From Empedobacter tilapiae (GTDB lineage: Bacteria; Bacteroidota; Bacteroidia; Flavobacteriales; Weeksellaceae), in contig NZ_SRPE01000006.1 in the NCBI RefSeq assembly GCF_004785645.1, positions 186,001 through 250,000 on the forward strand: 64,000 nucleotides of DNA, read 5' to 3'. The notes under the pieces were generated by a model. It ran no database searches, was not told where the DNA came from, and was given only the letters and a program-made list of their open reading frames with translations. This document shows positions 42,339 through 50,473 of the stretch, in pieces. The position numbers and the translations under genes are program-made. Positions within the stretch are counted from its first letter, which is position 1. The number at the start of each line of letters is the position of its first letter.

Positions 42339-44951
42339 TTATTGATTAGTTCTGAAAACTAATTTATTATCTCCAGGTTTTTCTTCGAAATAATCGATTA
42401 AAACCGCATCATTATCATTTATTGTTCCTTTCAAAATTTCTTTCGAAAGTTCATTTAATACATCTTGCTGAATAACTCGTTTCAATGGTCGTGCTCCAAA
42501 TTGTGGATCGTAACCTTTTCTTGCTAAATAATCGACAGCTTCTGGCGTAATATCTAATGTAATATCACGTTGTGCTAATTTCTTCGCAACTCCGCTTAAA
42601 TAGATATTCACGATTCCGGAAATTTGGTTTTCACTCAATGGACGGAACAAAATAATTTCATCAATACGATTCAAAAATTCTGGTCTAAAGTTTTGTTTCA
42701 ATTCTTCAAAAACTACATCTTTTGTCTCATCATAAACTTGTGCCACATTGTTTTCGTCAATATTTGAGAATTTATCCAAAATCGTATGCGAACCAAAATT
42801 CGATGTCATAATGATAATCGTATTTTTAAAGTTAACTACACGACCTTTGTTGTCTGTCAAACGTCCGTCATCCAAAACTTGTAACAAAATATTGAAAACA
42901 TCTGGATGCGCTTTCTCAATTTCGTCCAACAAAATAACTGAATAAGGACGACGACGAACCGCTTCTGTTAACTGACCACCTTCGTCGTAACCAACGTAAC
43001 CCGGAGGTGCACCAACCAAGCGAGAAACTGCGTGACGCTCCTGATATTCGGACATGTCGATACGAGTCATTGCATTTTCATCATCGAATAAAAATTCAGC
43101 TAAAGCTTTTGCTAACTCAGTTTTCCCAACACCAGTCGAACCTAAGAATAAGAACGAACCAATTGGTTTTCCTTCGTCACTAAGACCTGCGCGAGAACGA
43201 CGAATTGCATCAGAAACAGCTGTAATTGCTTCTTCTTGTCCAAGGACACGTTTGTGTAATTCGCTTTCTAAATTCAATAATTTTTCGCGGTCTGATTGCA
43301 TCATTTTCTGAGCTGGAACTCCAGTCCATTTTGATACAACTTCTGCAATATCATCTGCATCAACAAACTCTTTAACCAGTTTATTTTGTTTATTTTCTTC
43401 AAGATTATGTTCAGCTTCTTCTAAATTATTTTTTGCATTAACTAAATCTTCAAACTCTAATTTGGAAGCTTTTGCATAATCATAATCACGTTTTGCTCGT
43501 TCAATTTCGAATTTGATATTTTCGATAGATTTTCTTAAATCTTGAACTTCATCGGCACGATTTCTTTCCGCTTCCCATTTCGAATTCAATTGATTTCTTT
43601 CATCTTGAAGATTAGATAATTCTTCTTTCAAAAGATTCAATTTTTTCTCATCATTTTCACGTTTTATCGCTTCAATTTCGATTTCTAATTGAATAATTCT
43701 ACGATCTAATTTATCTAAATCTTCTGGTTTAGAATTCATTTCCATTCTCAACTTAGAAGCTGCTTCGTCCATCAAATCGATGGCTTTATCTGGTAAAAAA
43801 CGATCTGTAATATAACGTGTTGATAATTTTACAGCCGCAATAATTGCTTCGTCTTTAATTCCAATTTTATGGTGTTGCTCGTATTTATCTTTGATTCCAC
43901 GTAAAATAGAAATTGCTGATTCTTCGTCTGGCTCTTCTACCATTACTTTTTGGAAACGACGCTCTAAAGCTTTATCTTTTTCAAAATATTTTTGATATTC
44001 ATTCAAAGTTGTAGCACCAATCGAACGTAATTCACCACGAGCTAAAGCAGGTTTCAGTATATTTGCTGCATCCATTGCGCCTTCTCCTCCGCCGCCAGCA
44101 CCAACAAGCGTGTGAATCTCATCGATGAACAAAATTATTTCTCCATTAGAAGCAGTTACCTCTTTTACAACGGCTTTCAAACGCTCTTCGAACTCACCTT
44201 TGTATTTTGCACCCGCAACCAAAGCTCCCATATCCAATGAAAAAATTTGTTTATTCAAAAGATTTTCAGGAACATCTCCATTGATGATACGATGCGCTAA
44301 ACCTTCTGCTATAGCGGTTTTACCAACACCTGGTTCACCAATAAGGATTGGGTTATTTTTTGTACGACGTGATAGAATTTGTAAAACACGACGAATTTCT
44401 TCGTCACGTCCAATTACAGGATCTAATTTTCCTTCTTTTGCTAAATCTGTTAAGTTTTTAGCATATTTGTTTAATGAATTATATGTTCCTTCTGCGTTTT
44501 CAGAAGTTACTCTTTCTCCGTTTCTCAATTCTGTTACTAATTTTTTTGTGTTGTCGAATGTTACACCTCTATTTTTTAATAACTGACTTACAGGCGATAC
44601 ATTCTTGATTATACCTAATAATAAATGCTCTAATGTGATAAAATCATCGTTCATCTCTTTTGCAATTTCTTGTGCAGATTGCAAAATTTGGTTAGATGAA
44701 TTGGAAAGATGATTTCCTTGTTGACCTTCAATTTTTGGATATTTATTGATTTCTAAATCCAGCTCAGGTTTCAACATATCCATTTTTACACCTTGTTTTT
44801 CTAAGATTAATGATAATACGTTTTCATCAACATCTATCATTCCGCCTAAAATATGAGCTGGTTCTATTGCTTGATTTTTTTGAGCAACTGCAATTTGCTG
44901 CGCTGCTTGAATCGCCTCACGACCCTTTATTGTAAATTGATTAAAATCCAT
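42339..44951 (-). CDS. clpB: ATP-dependent disaggregase ClpB
   Basis: This Hsp100 hexamer threads aggregated proteins through its pore with DnaK. Order seen: N domain (about 1-145, NQFTIKGREAIQAAQQIA), AAA1 with Walker A GEPGVGKTA and Walker B IILFIDEIHTL, a long coiled-coil M domain (about 400-525, which marks ClpB rather than ClpA/C), then AAA2 with GSTGVGKTE and the C-terminal YDPQFGARPLKRVIQ. At 870 residues it is full length. It is transcribed alone. No CIRCE or other heat-shock operator was recognised upstream. Confidence 0.97.
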   Translation of the reverse strand: MDFNQFTIKGREAIQAAQQIAVAQKNQAIEPAHILGGMIDVDENVLSLILEKQGVKMDMLKPELDLEINKYPKIEGQQGNHLSNSSNQILQSAQEIAKEMNDDFITLEHLLLGIIKNVSPVSQLLKNRGVTFDNTKKLVTELRNGERVTSENAEGTYNSLNKYAKNLTDLAKEGKLDPVIGRDEEIRRVLQILSRRTKNNPILIGEPGVGKTAIAEGLAHRIINGDVPENLLNKQIFSLDMGALVAGAKYKGEFEERLKAVVKEVTASNGEIILFIDEIHTLVGAGGGGEGAMDAANILKPALARGELRSIGATTLNEYQKYFEKDKALERRFQKVMVEEPDEESAISILRGIKDKYEQHHKIGIKDEAIIAAVKLSTRYITDRFLPDKAIDLMDEAASKLRMEMNSKPEDLDKLDRRIIQLEIEIEAIKRENDEKKLNLLKEELSNLQDERNQLNSKWEAERNRADEVQDLRKSIENIKFEIERAKRDYDYAKASKLEFEDLVNAKNNLEEAEHNLEENKQNKLVKEFVDADDIAEVVSKWTGVPAQKMMQSDREKLLNLESELHKRVLGQEEAITAVSDAIRRSRAGLSDEGKPIGSFLFLGSTGVGKTELAKALAEFLFDDENAMTRIDMSEYQERHAVSRLVGAPPGYVGYDEGGQLTEAVRRRPYSVILLDEIEKAHPDVFNILLQVLDDGRLTDNKGRVVNFKNTIIIMTSNFGSHTILDKFSNIDENNVAQVYDETKDVVFEELKQNFRPEFLNRIDEIILFRPLSENQISGIVNIYLSGVAKKLAQRDITLDITPEAVDYLARKGYDPQFGARPLKRVIQQDVLNELSKEILKGTINDNDAVLIDYFEEKPGDNKLVFRTNQ

Positions 44952-45052
44952 TGGTTTTTAGTTTTTTATATTGGTTTTGTTTGTTGTATTTCATCAAAAA
45001 AAATTCCAAAGTAGAAATAAAACCTAAAAACTGACTTTTTGACTTTATTGAA

Positions 45053-45082
45053 TAAAAAAAAGAGACATTTTGACAATATCTC
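45053..45082 (-). terminator. Probable terminator after cysK
   Basis: On the minus strand GAGATA / TGTCTC (6 bp, one G-U) has a 9-base loop and is followed by nine T's. Confidence 0.5.
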
Positions 45083-45108
45083 CTTTCGTTTAAAAATTTT
45101 TATAGTAT

Positions 45109-46017
45109 TTAAAATAAACCTTCTACTGATAAATAGCGTTCGCCAGTATCGTAGTTGACAGTTAATATTTTCGTATCTTTGTCTACTTCATTCAATGTTT
45201 TAGCAACTGCAGCTAGCGAAGCTCCTGTCGAAATTCCGACAAATAAACCTTCTATTTTAGCAGCTTTTTTTGCAAATTCAAATGCTTCTTCTTTTGTAAT
45301 TTGAATAGAAGAATCAACGATTGAAGTATCTAAATTAGTTGGAATAAAGCCTGCTCCAATTCCTTGAATCGCGTGTGGACCAGGATTTCCTCCTGAAATG
45401 ACAGGAGAATCTGTTGGTTCTACAGCGATAACTTTTGTTGAAGAATTAACTTCTTTCAATGCTTTTCCAATTCCAGAAAGATGTCCACCTGTTCCAACTC
45501 CTGTGATTAAATATTCAACTCCTTGTGGAAAATCAGAAAGAATTTCTTTTGCTGTTGTATTGTAATGAACTGTCGGATTCGAACTATTCTCAAATTGCTG
45601 CGGAACCCAAGCGCCTTCTATTGTTTCGGCTAATTCTTGAGCTTTTGCAATAGCGCCTTTCATTCCTAATTCTTTTGGAGTTAAAACAAATTCAGCACCA
45701 TAAGCTTCCATAATTTTACGACGTTCAATTGACATCGATTCCGGCATTGTGATAATCATTTTGTAACCTTTTACAGCTGCAACAAATGATAAGCCAATTC
45801 CTGTATTTCCCGAAGTAGGTTCTATAATTGTTCCTCCAGGTTTTAAAATTCCAGCTTTTTCAGCATCTTCAATCATTGCTAAAGCAATACGATCTTTGAT
45901 TGATCCACCTGGATTTTGTTTTTCTACTTTAATATAAACATTATGGTTAGGAAATAATTTATTCAGTTTAATAATTGGTGTATTTCCTATAGTTTCTAAT
46001 ACATTATTGTAAATCAT
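45109..46017 (-). CDS. cysK: Cysteine synthase A
   Basis: This PLP enzyme makes L-cysteine from O-acetylserine and sulfide. Lys41 in [11 protein letters not shown] carries [15 protein letters not shown] binds the substrate, and [12 protein letters not shown] holds the phosphate. At 302 residues it is normal. The C terminus of CysE enters the active site in the cysteine synthase complex; the CysE encoded upstream ends in Ile-Ile (HINYII), the C-terminal Ile expected for such binding. It is 12 bases behind cysE and co-transcribed. Confidence 0.95.
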   Translation of the reverse strand: MIYNNVLETIGNTPIIKLNKLFPNHNVYIKVEKQNPGGSIKDRIALAMIEDAEKAGILKPGGTIIEPTSGNTGIGLSFVAAVKGYKMIITMPESMSIERRKIMEAYGAEFVLTPKELGMKGAIAKAQELAETIEGAWVPQQFENSSNPTVHYNTTAKEILSDFPQGVEYLITGVGTGGHLSGIGKALKEVNSSTKVIAVEPTDSPVISGGNPGPHAIQGIGAGFIPTNLDTSIVDSSIQITKEEAFEFAKKAAKIEGLFVGISTGASLAAVAKTLNEVDKDTKILTVNYDTGERYLSVEGLF

Positions 46018-46029
46018 TGTTGTAAGGTT

Positions 46030-46803
46030 TTAGATGATATAATTGATATGTTGTTCTTTTTTTTGTTTTTTTATTTGCGGTTGATTCTCTTGATAGACAA
46101 CAGAATCTTCTTCTATACTTTCTGTAATCCAAACATTTCCACCGATTACAGAATTTTCTCCAATTACAGTTGTTCCTCCCAAAATAGTTGCTCCAGCATA
46201 AATTGTGACATTGTTTTCTATTGTTGGATGACGTTTTTTATCAGCCAAATTCTTCGAAACATAAAACGCTCCTAATGTTACGCCTTGGTAAATTTTTACA
46301 TTATCACCAATCAATGTTGTTTCTCCAATCACAATTCCTGTACCATGATCGATATAAAAATTTTTTCCAATTGTAGCTCCAGGATGAATATCAATTCCAG
46401 TTTTAGAATGTGCATATTCTGAGAAAAAACGTGGAAGAATTGGCGTATTCAGTTTATAGAGAATATGTGCTAAACGATGAATTGCAATTGCAAAAAAGCC
46501 AGGATATGCTAAAATGATTTCAATTTCTGATTTAGATGCAGGATCATTTGCATAAAAAACAAAAATCAGTTCTTCTAATTCTTGTCTAAGTTGTTTTAAT
46601 TGTTCAAAAAAGTATAAACTAATTTGATTCGATTTCTCCTCAGGAACAATTTTTAACAAAATAGAATTGAATTGATAGAGTAAATCTTCTTTCTTGTACA
46701 AAGGATTTGGTTGTTGAAAAATCTCATCATAAATAATGGATTCTATCAACGGTTCTACTTCTTGTTTTCTAAATGGTAAACTGTATTTCGTAAGCTGATT
46801 CAT
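46030..46803 (-). CDS. cysE: Serine O-acetyltransferase
   Basis: It acetylates L-serine with acetyl-CoA to give O-acetylserine, the substrate of CysK. The N-terminal helical part (about 1-110) and the hexapeptide left-handed beta helix ([40 protein letters not shown]) are complete. The catalytic Asp-His is in [11 protein letters not shown] 46803 ([14 protein letters not shown]) is chosen. A TTG 12 codons upstream lies in the TACATTTG promoter box. Feedback inhibition by cysteine is usual for the family. Confidence 0.93.
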   Translation of the reverse strand: MNQLTKYSLPFRKQEVEPLIESIIYDEIFQQPNPLYKKEDLLYQFNSILLKIVPEEKSNQISLYFFEQLKQLRQELEELIFVFYANDPASKSEIEIILAYPGFFAIAIHRLAHILYKLNTPILPRFFSEYAHSKTGIDIHPGATIGKNFYIDHGTGIVIGETTLIGDNVKIYQGVTLGAFYVSKNLADKKRHPTIENNVTIYAGATILGGTTVIGENSVIGGNVWITESIEEDSVVYQENQPQIKKQKKEQHINYII

Positions 46804-46836
46804 TCTTAAATCTATAAACTCTATAAAAATAGTAGA

Positions 46837-46844
46837 CAAATGTA
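46837..46844 (-). promoter_or_regulatory. -7 box TACATTTG for cysE-cysK
   Basis: A TAnnTTTG match, 33 bases before the cysE ATG (46803). It overlaps the rejected TTG start. Confidence 0.5.
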
Positions 46845-47079
46845 TTCATTTTTTTATTTTTAAAGAAGAAATTGTCGAATAAATGACAAAAACCATTAAA
46901 ATGTTTTCGTTTTTATTATTACTATGTAAGCATAATAATACACTATTTTGACTTTTATGAATAAAATAAATAATTATTTATTTAAAATTATTTACCAAAT
47001 TAAGCAATTGATAATTAATATTATAGGTAAATTTATGTGTTTAAAAGAGATTATTTTAATAAAAAATAAAGCATAGTGT

Positions 47080-47118
47080 TTTATTTACACTAAAAAATAG
47101 TTATTTTAGTGAAATAAA
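47080..47118 (+). promoter_or_regulatory. Hairpin before the DUF2147 gene
   Basis: TTTATTTACACTAAAA (47080-47095) pairs with TTTTAGTGAAATAAA (47104-47118) with one bulge and an 8-base loop. It lies 17 bases before the ATG at 47136. No T run follows, so an operator or 5'-UTR structure is more likely than a terminator. The rest of 46840-47079 is AT-rich with nothing I can name. Confidence 0.45.
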
Positions 47119-47135
47119 TTTTAAAGGATAAAAAT

Positions 47136-47561
47136 ATGAAAAAATCAATTTTATTCGGATTATTCTTTATGTTGACATCTTTAATGTATGCGCAATCACC
47201 AATTGGAATTTGGAAAACAATTGATGATGAGACAAAACAGGCGAAGTCTTACGTAGAGATTTTCGAGAAAGATGGAAAACTTTATGGTAAAGTCACTAAG
47301 ATTTTAACGAAAGGAAAAGAAGATGCAAAATGTACAGATTGTTCAGGAGCATTAAAAAATAAACCAATTTTAGGAATGCAAATTCTTTCTGGTCTTAAAA
47401 AAGACGGAAAAGAATGGAATGGAGGTAAAATCCTTGATCCTAATAGTGGAAAGGAATACAAAGCAAAAATGTCTCTTAACGGAAATGATAAATTAGACGT
47501 AAGAGGTTTTATCGGAATTTCTCTTGTAGGAAGAACGCAAACTTGGCAACGAGTTAAATAA
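47136..47561 (+). CDS. DUF2147 secreted protein
   Basis: This 141-residue protein has a signal peptide (ending LMYAQ) and the DUF2147 pattern: SPIGIWKTIDDETKQAKSYV, a CTDC pair (DAKCTDCSG), LGMQILSGLKKDGKEWNGG, ILDPNSGKEYKAKM and a C-terminal RTQTWQRV. The family is a small lipocalin-like beta barrel of unknown role in the periplasm. It is monocistronic, with a structured 5' leader. Confidence 0.93.
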   Translation: MKKSILFGLFFMLTSLMYAQSPIGIWKTIDDETKQAKSYVEIFEKDGKLYGKVTKILTKGKEDAKCTDCSGALKNKPILGMQILSGLKKDGKEWNGGKILDPNSGKEYKAKMSLNGNDKLDVRGFIGISLVGRTQTWQRVK

Positions 47562-47662
47562 AAATCAAAACAAAAACGAAAAGGTTACTCTGAGTAATCA
47601 AACCCACAAAATTTTACTCTATAATGACTATTTCTAAAAGAATAGTCATTATTTTTTTTGCG

Positions 47663-47670
47663 TAAATTTG
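47663..47670 (+). promoter_or_regulatory. -7 box TAAATTTG for the ABC exporter
   Basis: A TAnnTTTG match, 40 bases before the ATG at 47711. Confidence 0.5.
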
Positions 47671-47710
47671 TAGCTTCAAAACTAACGTTTTGATTTTTTA
47701 AAATACATCA

Positions 47711-49546
47711 ATGAGTTTAATTAAAAGAGCGTTCTCGTACGCAAAACCATATAGAACTTCGTTTGTTACAGCGATTGTATTCAATTTACTCTATGCACTT
47801 TTCAATGTAATTGCATTGGCTTTTATGATGCCAATTTTGAGTGTTTTGTTTGGTGAAAAAACAACTGGAGTTATCGCAAAACCTATTTATTCTGGTGATT
47901 TGGGTGATCTAAAACAATTTTTTTCAGATTATTCAGCTTATTATATGAATGAGCTTTCTCAAACAGAAGGACCAGTTTATGTGTTAGCGATTTCGTGTGT
48001 GATATTTATTATTGCATTTCTATTTCGAAATATTTTCAGTTTTCTTTCCGAAACTTGTTTAGTCGATTTACGTTCTGGTGTAACACGTGATTTACGTGTA
48101 GATATTCACAACAAAATTATTGATTTACCAGTTGCTTATCTTACTGAAAAAAGAAAAGGTGATATGATTAATCGTATTTCAAGCGACGTAAACGAAGTAG
48201 AATCTAACATCTTAAATTCTATTGTAGAGATTGTTCGTTCACCAATTATGATTATTGTTTTCGTTGTGGTATTATTTACAGTTAGTTATCAATTAACAAT
48301 TTTCGCTATTTTGGTTTTTCCGATTATGGGAACAATTATTTCGTTGATTGGAAAAAGTCTGAAAAAAGCTGCTGCTCATGCGCAAGACGAATTATCTAAC
48401 ATTATTACTTATGTAGACGAAACACTTTCTTCGCTTAAGATTATCAAAATTTTTAATGCTGAAGATCAAGTAAAAGGACGTTTTGATGAATCGATTAATC
48501 GATATCGAAAATATCTTCAAAAAGTAATGAAAAAACGTGCTTTGGCTTCACCAACAAGTGAATTTTTAGGTGCTGTTACAATTGGATTAATTGTATTTTT
48601 TGGAGGAAAATTATCGTTAGAAGGAAATGGTTTAACAGGTTCACAATTTATTTTTTATATCGCAACATTTTATACATTATTAGATCCGATTAAACGTTTT
48701 TCGAAAGCATTATCAGATGTACAAAAAGGAGAAGTTTCTGCAAAGAGAATTTTTGAAGTTTTGGATGCTGATGTTTCGATAAAAGATGTTCCAGATGCAA
48801 AAGGAATTAATGCGTTTGAAGATAAAATTGAGTTTAGAAATGTGACATTTGCTTATGGAAAACATGATGTGATTAAAGATTTTAATTTAACGATTAACAA
48901 AGGAGAAACGGTTGCTTTAGTAGGGCAATCTGGTTCTGGAAAATCAACTTTAGCAAATTTAATTACTCGTTTTTGGGATGTTAAATCAGGCCAAATTCTA
49001 ATTGATGGAATTGATATAAAGCATATAAAACTTTACGATTATAGATTGTTATTTGGATTAGTGACTCAAGATTCTATTCTGTTTAATGATACAATTTTTA
49101 ATAATATTTCATTAGGAGATAAATCTCCAAGTGAGGATAAAGTAGTAAATGCTGCTCGAATAGCGAACGCAGAAGAATTTATAGTGAAAATGCCTGAAAA
49201 ATATCAAGAATCGGTAGGAGAGGGAGGAAATAAGCTTTCTGGTGGACAAAAGCAACGTTTAAGTATTGCGCGTGCGGTTTATAAAAACCCACCTATAATG
49301 GTTTTAGATGAAGCAACATCTGCATTGGATACTAAGTCAGAGAAGTTAGTACAGGTTGCTTTAAATAATATGATGCAAAACAGAACCTCTTTAGTTATTG
49401 CTCATCGTTTATCAACGATTCAGAATGCGGATAAAATAGTGGTAATGGAGGCTGGAAAAATAATAGAAGAGGGAAATCATCATTCGCTTATTGATAAAAA
49501 AGGAGTTTATGCGAATTTGGTTAATATGCAGAATTTTAATGATTAA
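47711..49546 (+). CDS. ABC exporter, MsbA-like (TMD-NBD fusion)
   Basis: This 611-residue half-transporter has six membrane helices in the first ~330 residues, then a nucleotide-binding domain (about 370-605) with Walker A GQSGSGKST, signature LSGGQKQR, Walker B IMVLDEATSALD and H-loop IAHRLSTI. The plan is that of lipid A flippase MsbA and related exporters. Substrate assignment is inference; no lipid A gene adjoins it. An extra loop in the first TM pair (about 55-95, KPIYSGDLGDLKQFFSDYSA) is seen in Bacteroidota members. Confidence 0.9.
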   Translation: MSLIKRAFSYAKPYRTSFVTAIVFNLLYALFNVIALAFMMPILSVLFGEKTTGVIAKPIYSGDLGDLKQFFSDYSAYYMNELSQTEGPVYVLAISCVIFIIAFLFRNIFSFLSETCLVDLRSGVTRDLRVDIHNKIIDLPVAYLTEKRKGDMINRISSDVNEVESNILNSIVEIVRSPIMIIVFVVVLFTVSYQLTIFAILVFPIMGTIISLIGKSLKKAAAHAQDELSNIITYVDETLSSLKIIKIFNAEDQVKGRFDESINRYRKYLQKVMKKRALASPTSEFLGAVTIGLIVFFGGKLSLEGNGLTGSQFIFYIATFYTLLDPIKRFSKALSDVQKGEVSAKRIFEVLDADVSIKDVPDAKGINAFEDKIEFRNVTFAYGKHDVIKDFNLTINKGETVALVGQSGSGKSTLANLITRFWDVKSGQILIDGIDIKHIKLYDYRLLFGLVTQDSILFNDTIFNNISLGDKSPSEDKVVNAARIANAEEFIVKMPEKYQESVGEGGNKLSGGQKQRLSIARAVYKNPPIMVLDEATSALDTKSEKLVQVALNNMMQNRTSLVIAHRLSTIQNADKIVVMEAGKIIEEGNHHSLIDKKGVYANLVNMQNFND

Positions 49547-49550
49547 GAAA

Positions 49551-49593
49551 TAAGACAAAAAAAGCTTCGATTATCGAAGCTTTTTTTGTCTTA
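49551..49593. terminator. Bidirectional terminator, 20-bp stem
   Basis: A perfect 20-bp inverted repeat (49551-49570 / 49574-49593, core AAAGCTTCGA) has a 3-base loop, between convergent ABC exporter and ecotin genes. Confidence 0.93.
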
Positions 49594-49614
49594 TTAAGAA
49601 TTACTTTTAGATAA

Positions 49615-50085
49615 TTATTTAACTAAATTAAATTTTTCGTCTGCTTTCCATACTCTATATTCTAATGTATATCCTTTAGGAATATAAACTATGATTGGTA
49701 ATTTGCTGTTATAACGAGTTTGAATAGATTGTGCGTGAACAATTTTTTCAACAGATTTATTATCAAAACAACCCATTAAAGTTCCTGCGACATTCCCATT
49801 AGATTCGAAATTGAAATAATCATAACCCCAACCATCAACAGTTTTCTGTTCAAAGCTTCCTGCTAAAAAGAAGTTATTACATGTATCAACCAATGTTTTT
49901 TTTCCTGCAAAAATTTCTATACTATAATTTTCTTCATTAGGTAAAGTTTTTAAAGTGATAATTTTTTGCTCATAACCGTCTTTTGCTTTTGGGTACATTG
50001 AATAATCTATTTTATTATTTTTTTGCGCAAAAGATATTGTAAACATTAATAATGCTAAAACGCTAAATACTCTTGTAAGTTTCAT
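49615..50085 (-). CDS. eco: Ecotin, periplasmic serine protease inhibitor
   Basis: This dimeric inhibitor of trypsin-fold serine proteases is exported by a signal peptide (ending ISFAQ). It matches E. coli ecotin across its length: YPKAKDGYEQKIITL, KTVDGWGYDYFNFES, TRYNSKLPIIVYIP and EYRVWKADEKF. The disulfide pair is Cys69 and Cys106. By alignment to E. coli Met84, three residues before the second Cys, the P1 residue is Leu103 in GTLMGC. At 156 residues it is full length. An ECF-like promoter shared with the lipoprotein/sigma operon lies upstream. Confidence 0.93.
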   Translation of the reverse strand: MKLTRVFSVLALLMFTISFAQKNNKIDYSMYPKAKDGYEQKIITLKTLPNEENYSIEIFAGKKTLVDTCNNFFLAGSFEQKTVDGWGYDYFNFESNGNVAGTLMGCFDNKSVEKIVHAQSIQTRYNSKLPIIVYIPKGYTLEYRVWKADEKFNLVK

Positions 50086-50113
50086 ACTAAATTGATTTTT
50101 TATTTTCTATTAC

Positions 50114-50143
50114 TAAGATGCAAAAGGAGGAAGAATGGTTGCG
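50114..50143 (-). promoter_or_regulatory. ECF-type promoter CGCAACC-N17-ATCTTA for ecotin
   Basis: On the minus strand CGCAACC (50143-50137) and ATCTTA (50119-50114) are 17 bases apart, 28 bases before the ecotin ATG. This is the same pair as at 40338-40365. Confidence 0.6.
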
Positions 50144-50170
50144 CGAAGAAATGTTAAATATTTGTAAAAT

Positions 50171-50201
50171 AAAAAAGACAATCATTTTGATTGTCTTTTT
50201 T
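50171..50201 (-). terminator. Terminator of the tandem tRNA-Asn genes
   Basis: A 14-bp stem (core GACAATCA / TGATTGTC) with T's follows the tRNA at 50203. It is almost identical to the terminator behind the plus-strand tRNA-Asn except that the loop is AAA here and TTT there. Confidence 0.9.
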
Positions 50202-50202
50202 G

Positions 50203-50276
50203 CTCCTCCTCTTGGGCTCGAACCAAGGACCCTCTGATTAACAGTCAGATGCTCTAACCAACTGAGCTAAGGAGGA
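50203..50276 (-). tRNA. tRNA-Asn (GTT), copy 2
   Basis: A 74-nt tRNA with acceptor stem TCCTCCT / AGGAGGA, discriminator G, anticodon stem TCTGA / TCAGA, anticodon GTT and T arm CTTGG-TTCGAGC-CCAAG. CCA is not encoded. It is identical in sequence to the copies at 50335 and 57049. Confidence 0.97.
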
Positions 50277-50334
50277 AAATCCGATATTTTAAAATTTTAT
50301 TTTTAAGTCTTTGTTTGACATTTTACTAAAAAAG

Positions 50335-50408
50335 CTCCTCCTCTTGGGCTCGAACCAAGGACCCTCTGATTAACAGTCAGATGCTCTAACCAACTGAGCT
50401 AAGGAGGA
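50335..50408 (-). tRNA. tRNA-Asn (GTT), copy 1
   Basis: The same 74-nt sequence as the neighbour 58 bases downstream. No terminator lies between them, so they form one transcript from the promoter at 50429-50459. Confidence 0.97.
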
Positions 50409-50428
50409 ATGTTGCTTAATTGTGGGTG

Positions 50429-50459
50429 CAAATATAGAAGTATTTTTTACACCCACAAA
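50429..50459 (-). promoter_or_regulatory. tRNA promoter TTTG-N19-TATATTTG with inverted repeat
   Basis: On the minus strand TTTG (50459-50456) and TATATTTG (50436-50429) are 19 bases apart, the ideal Bacteroidota spacing. An 8-bp inverted repeat TGTGGGTG / CACCCACA (50421-50428 and 50450-50457) brackets the -7 box. Confidence 0.75.
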
Positions 50460-50473
50460 AAATATTTTAAATT

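Noticed and set aside
44125-44586. A 153-codon plus-strand open frame inside clpB
   Set aside because: It is antisense to a fully conserved clpB and has no recognisable domain, a shadow of codon bias.
50203-50408. tRNA-Asn pair as a prophage attachment site
   Set aside because: No integrase or phage genes adjoin it, and the prophage at 1-4204 is far away and ends without a tRNA.
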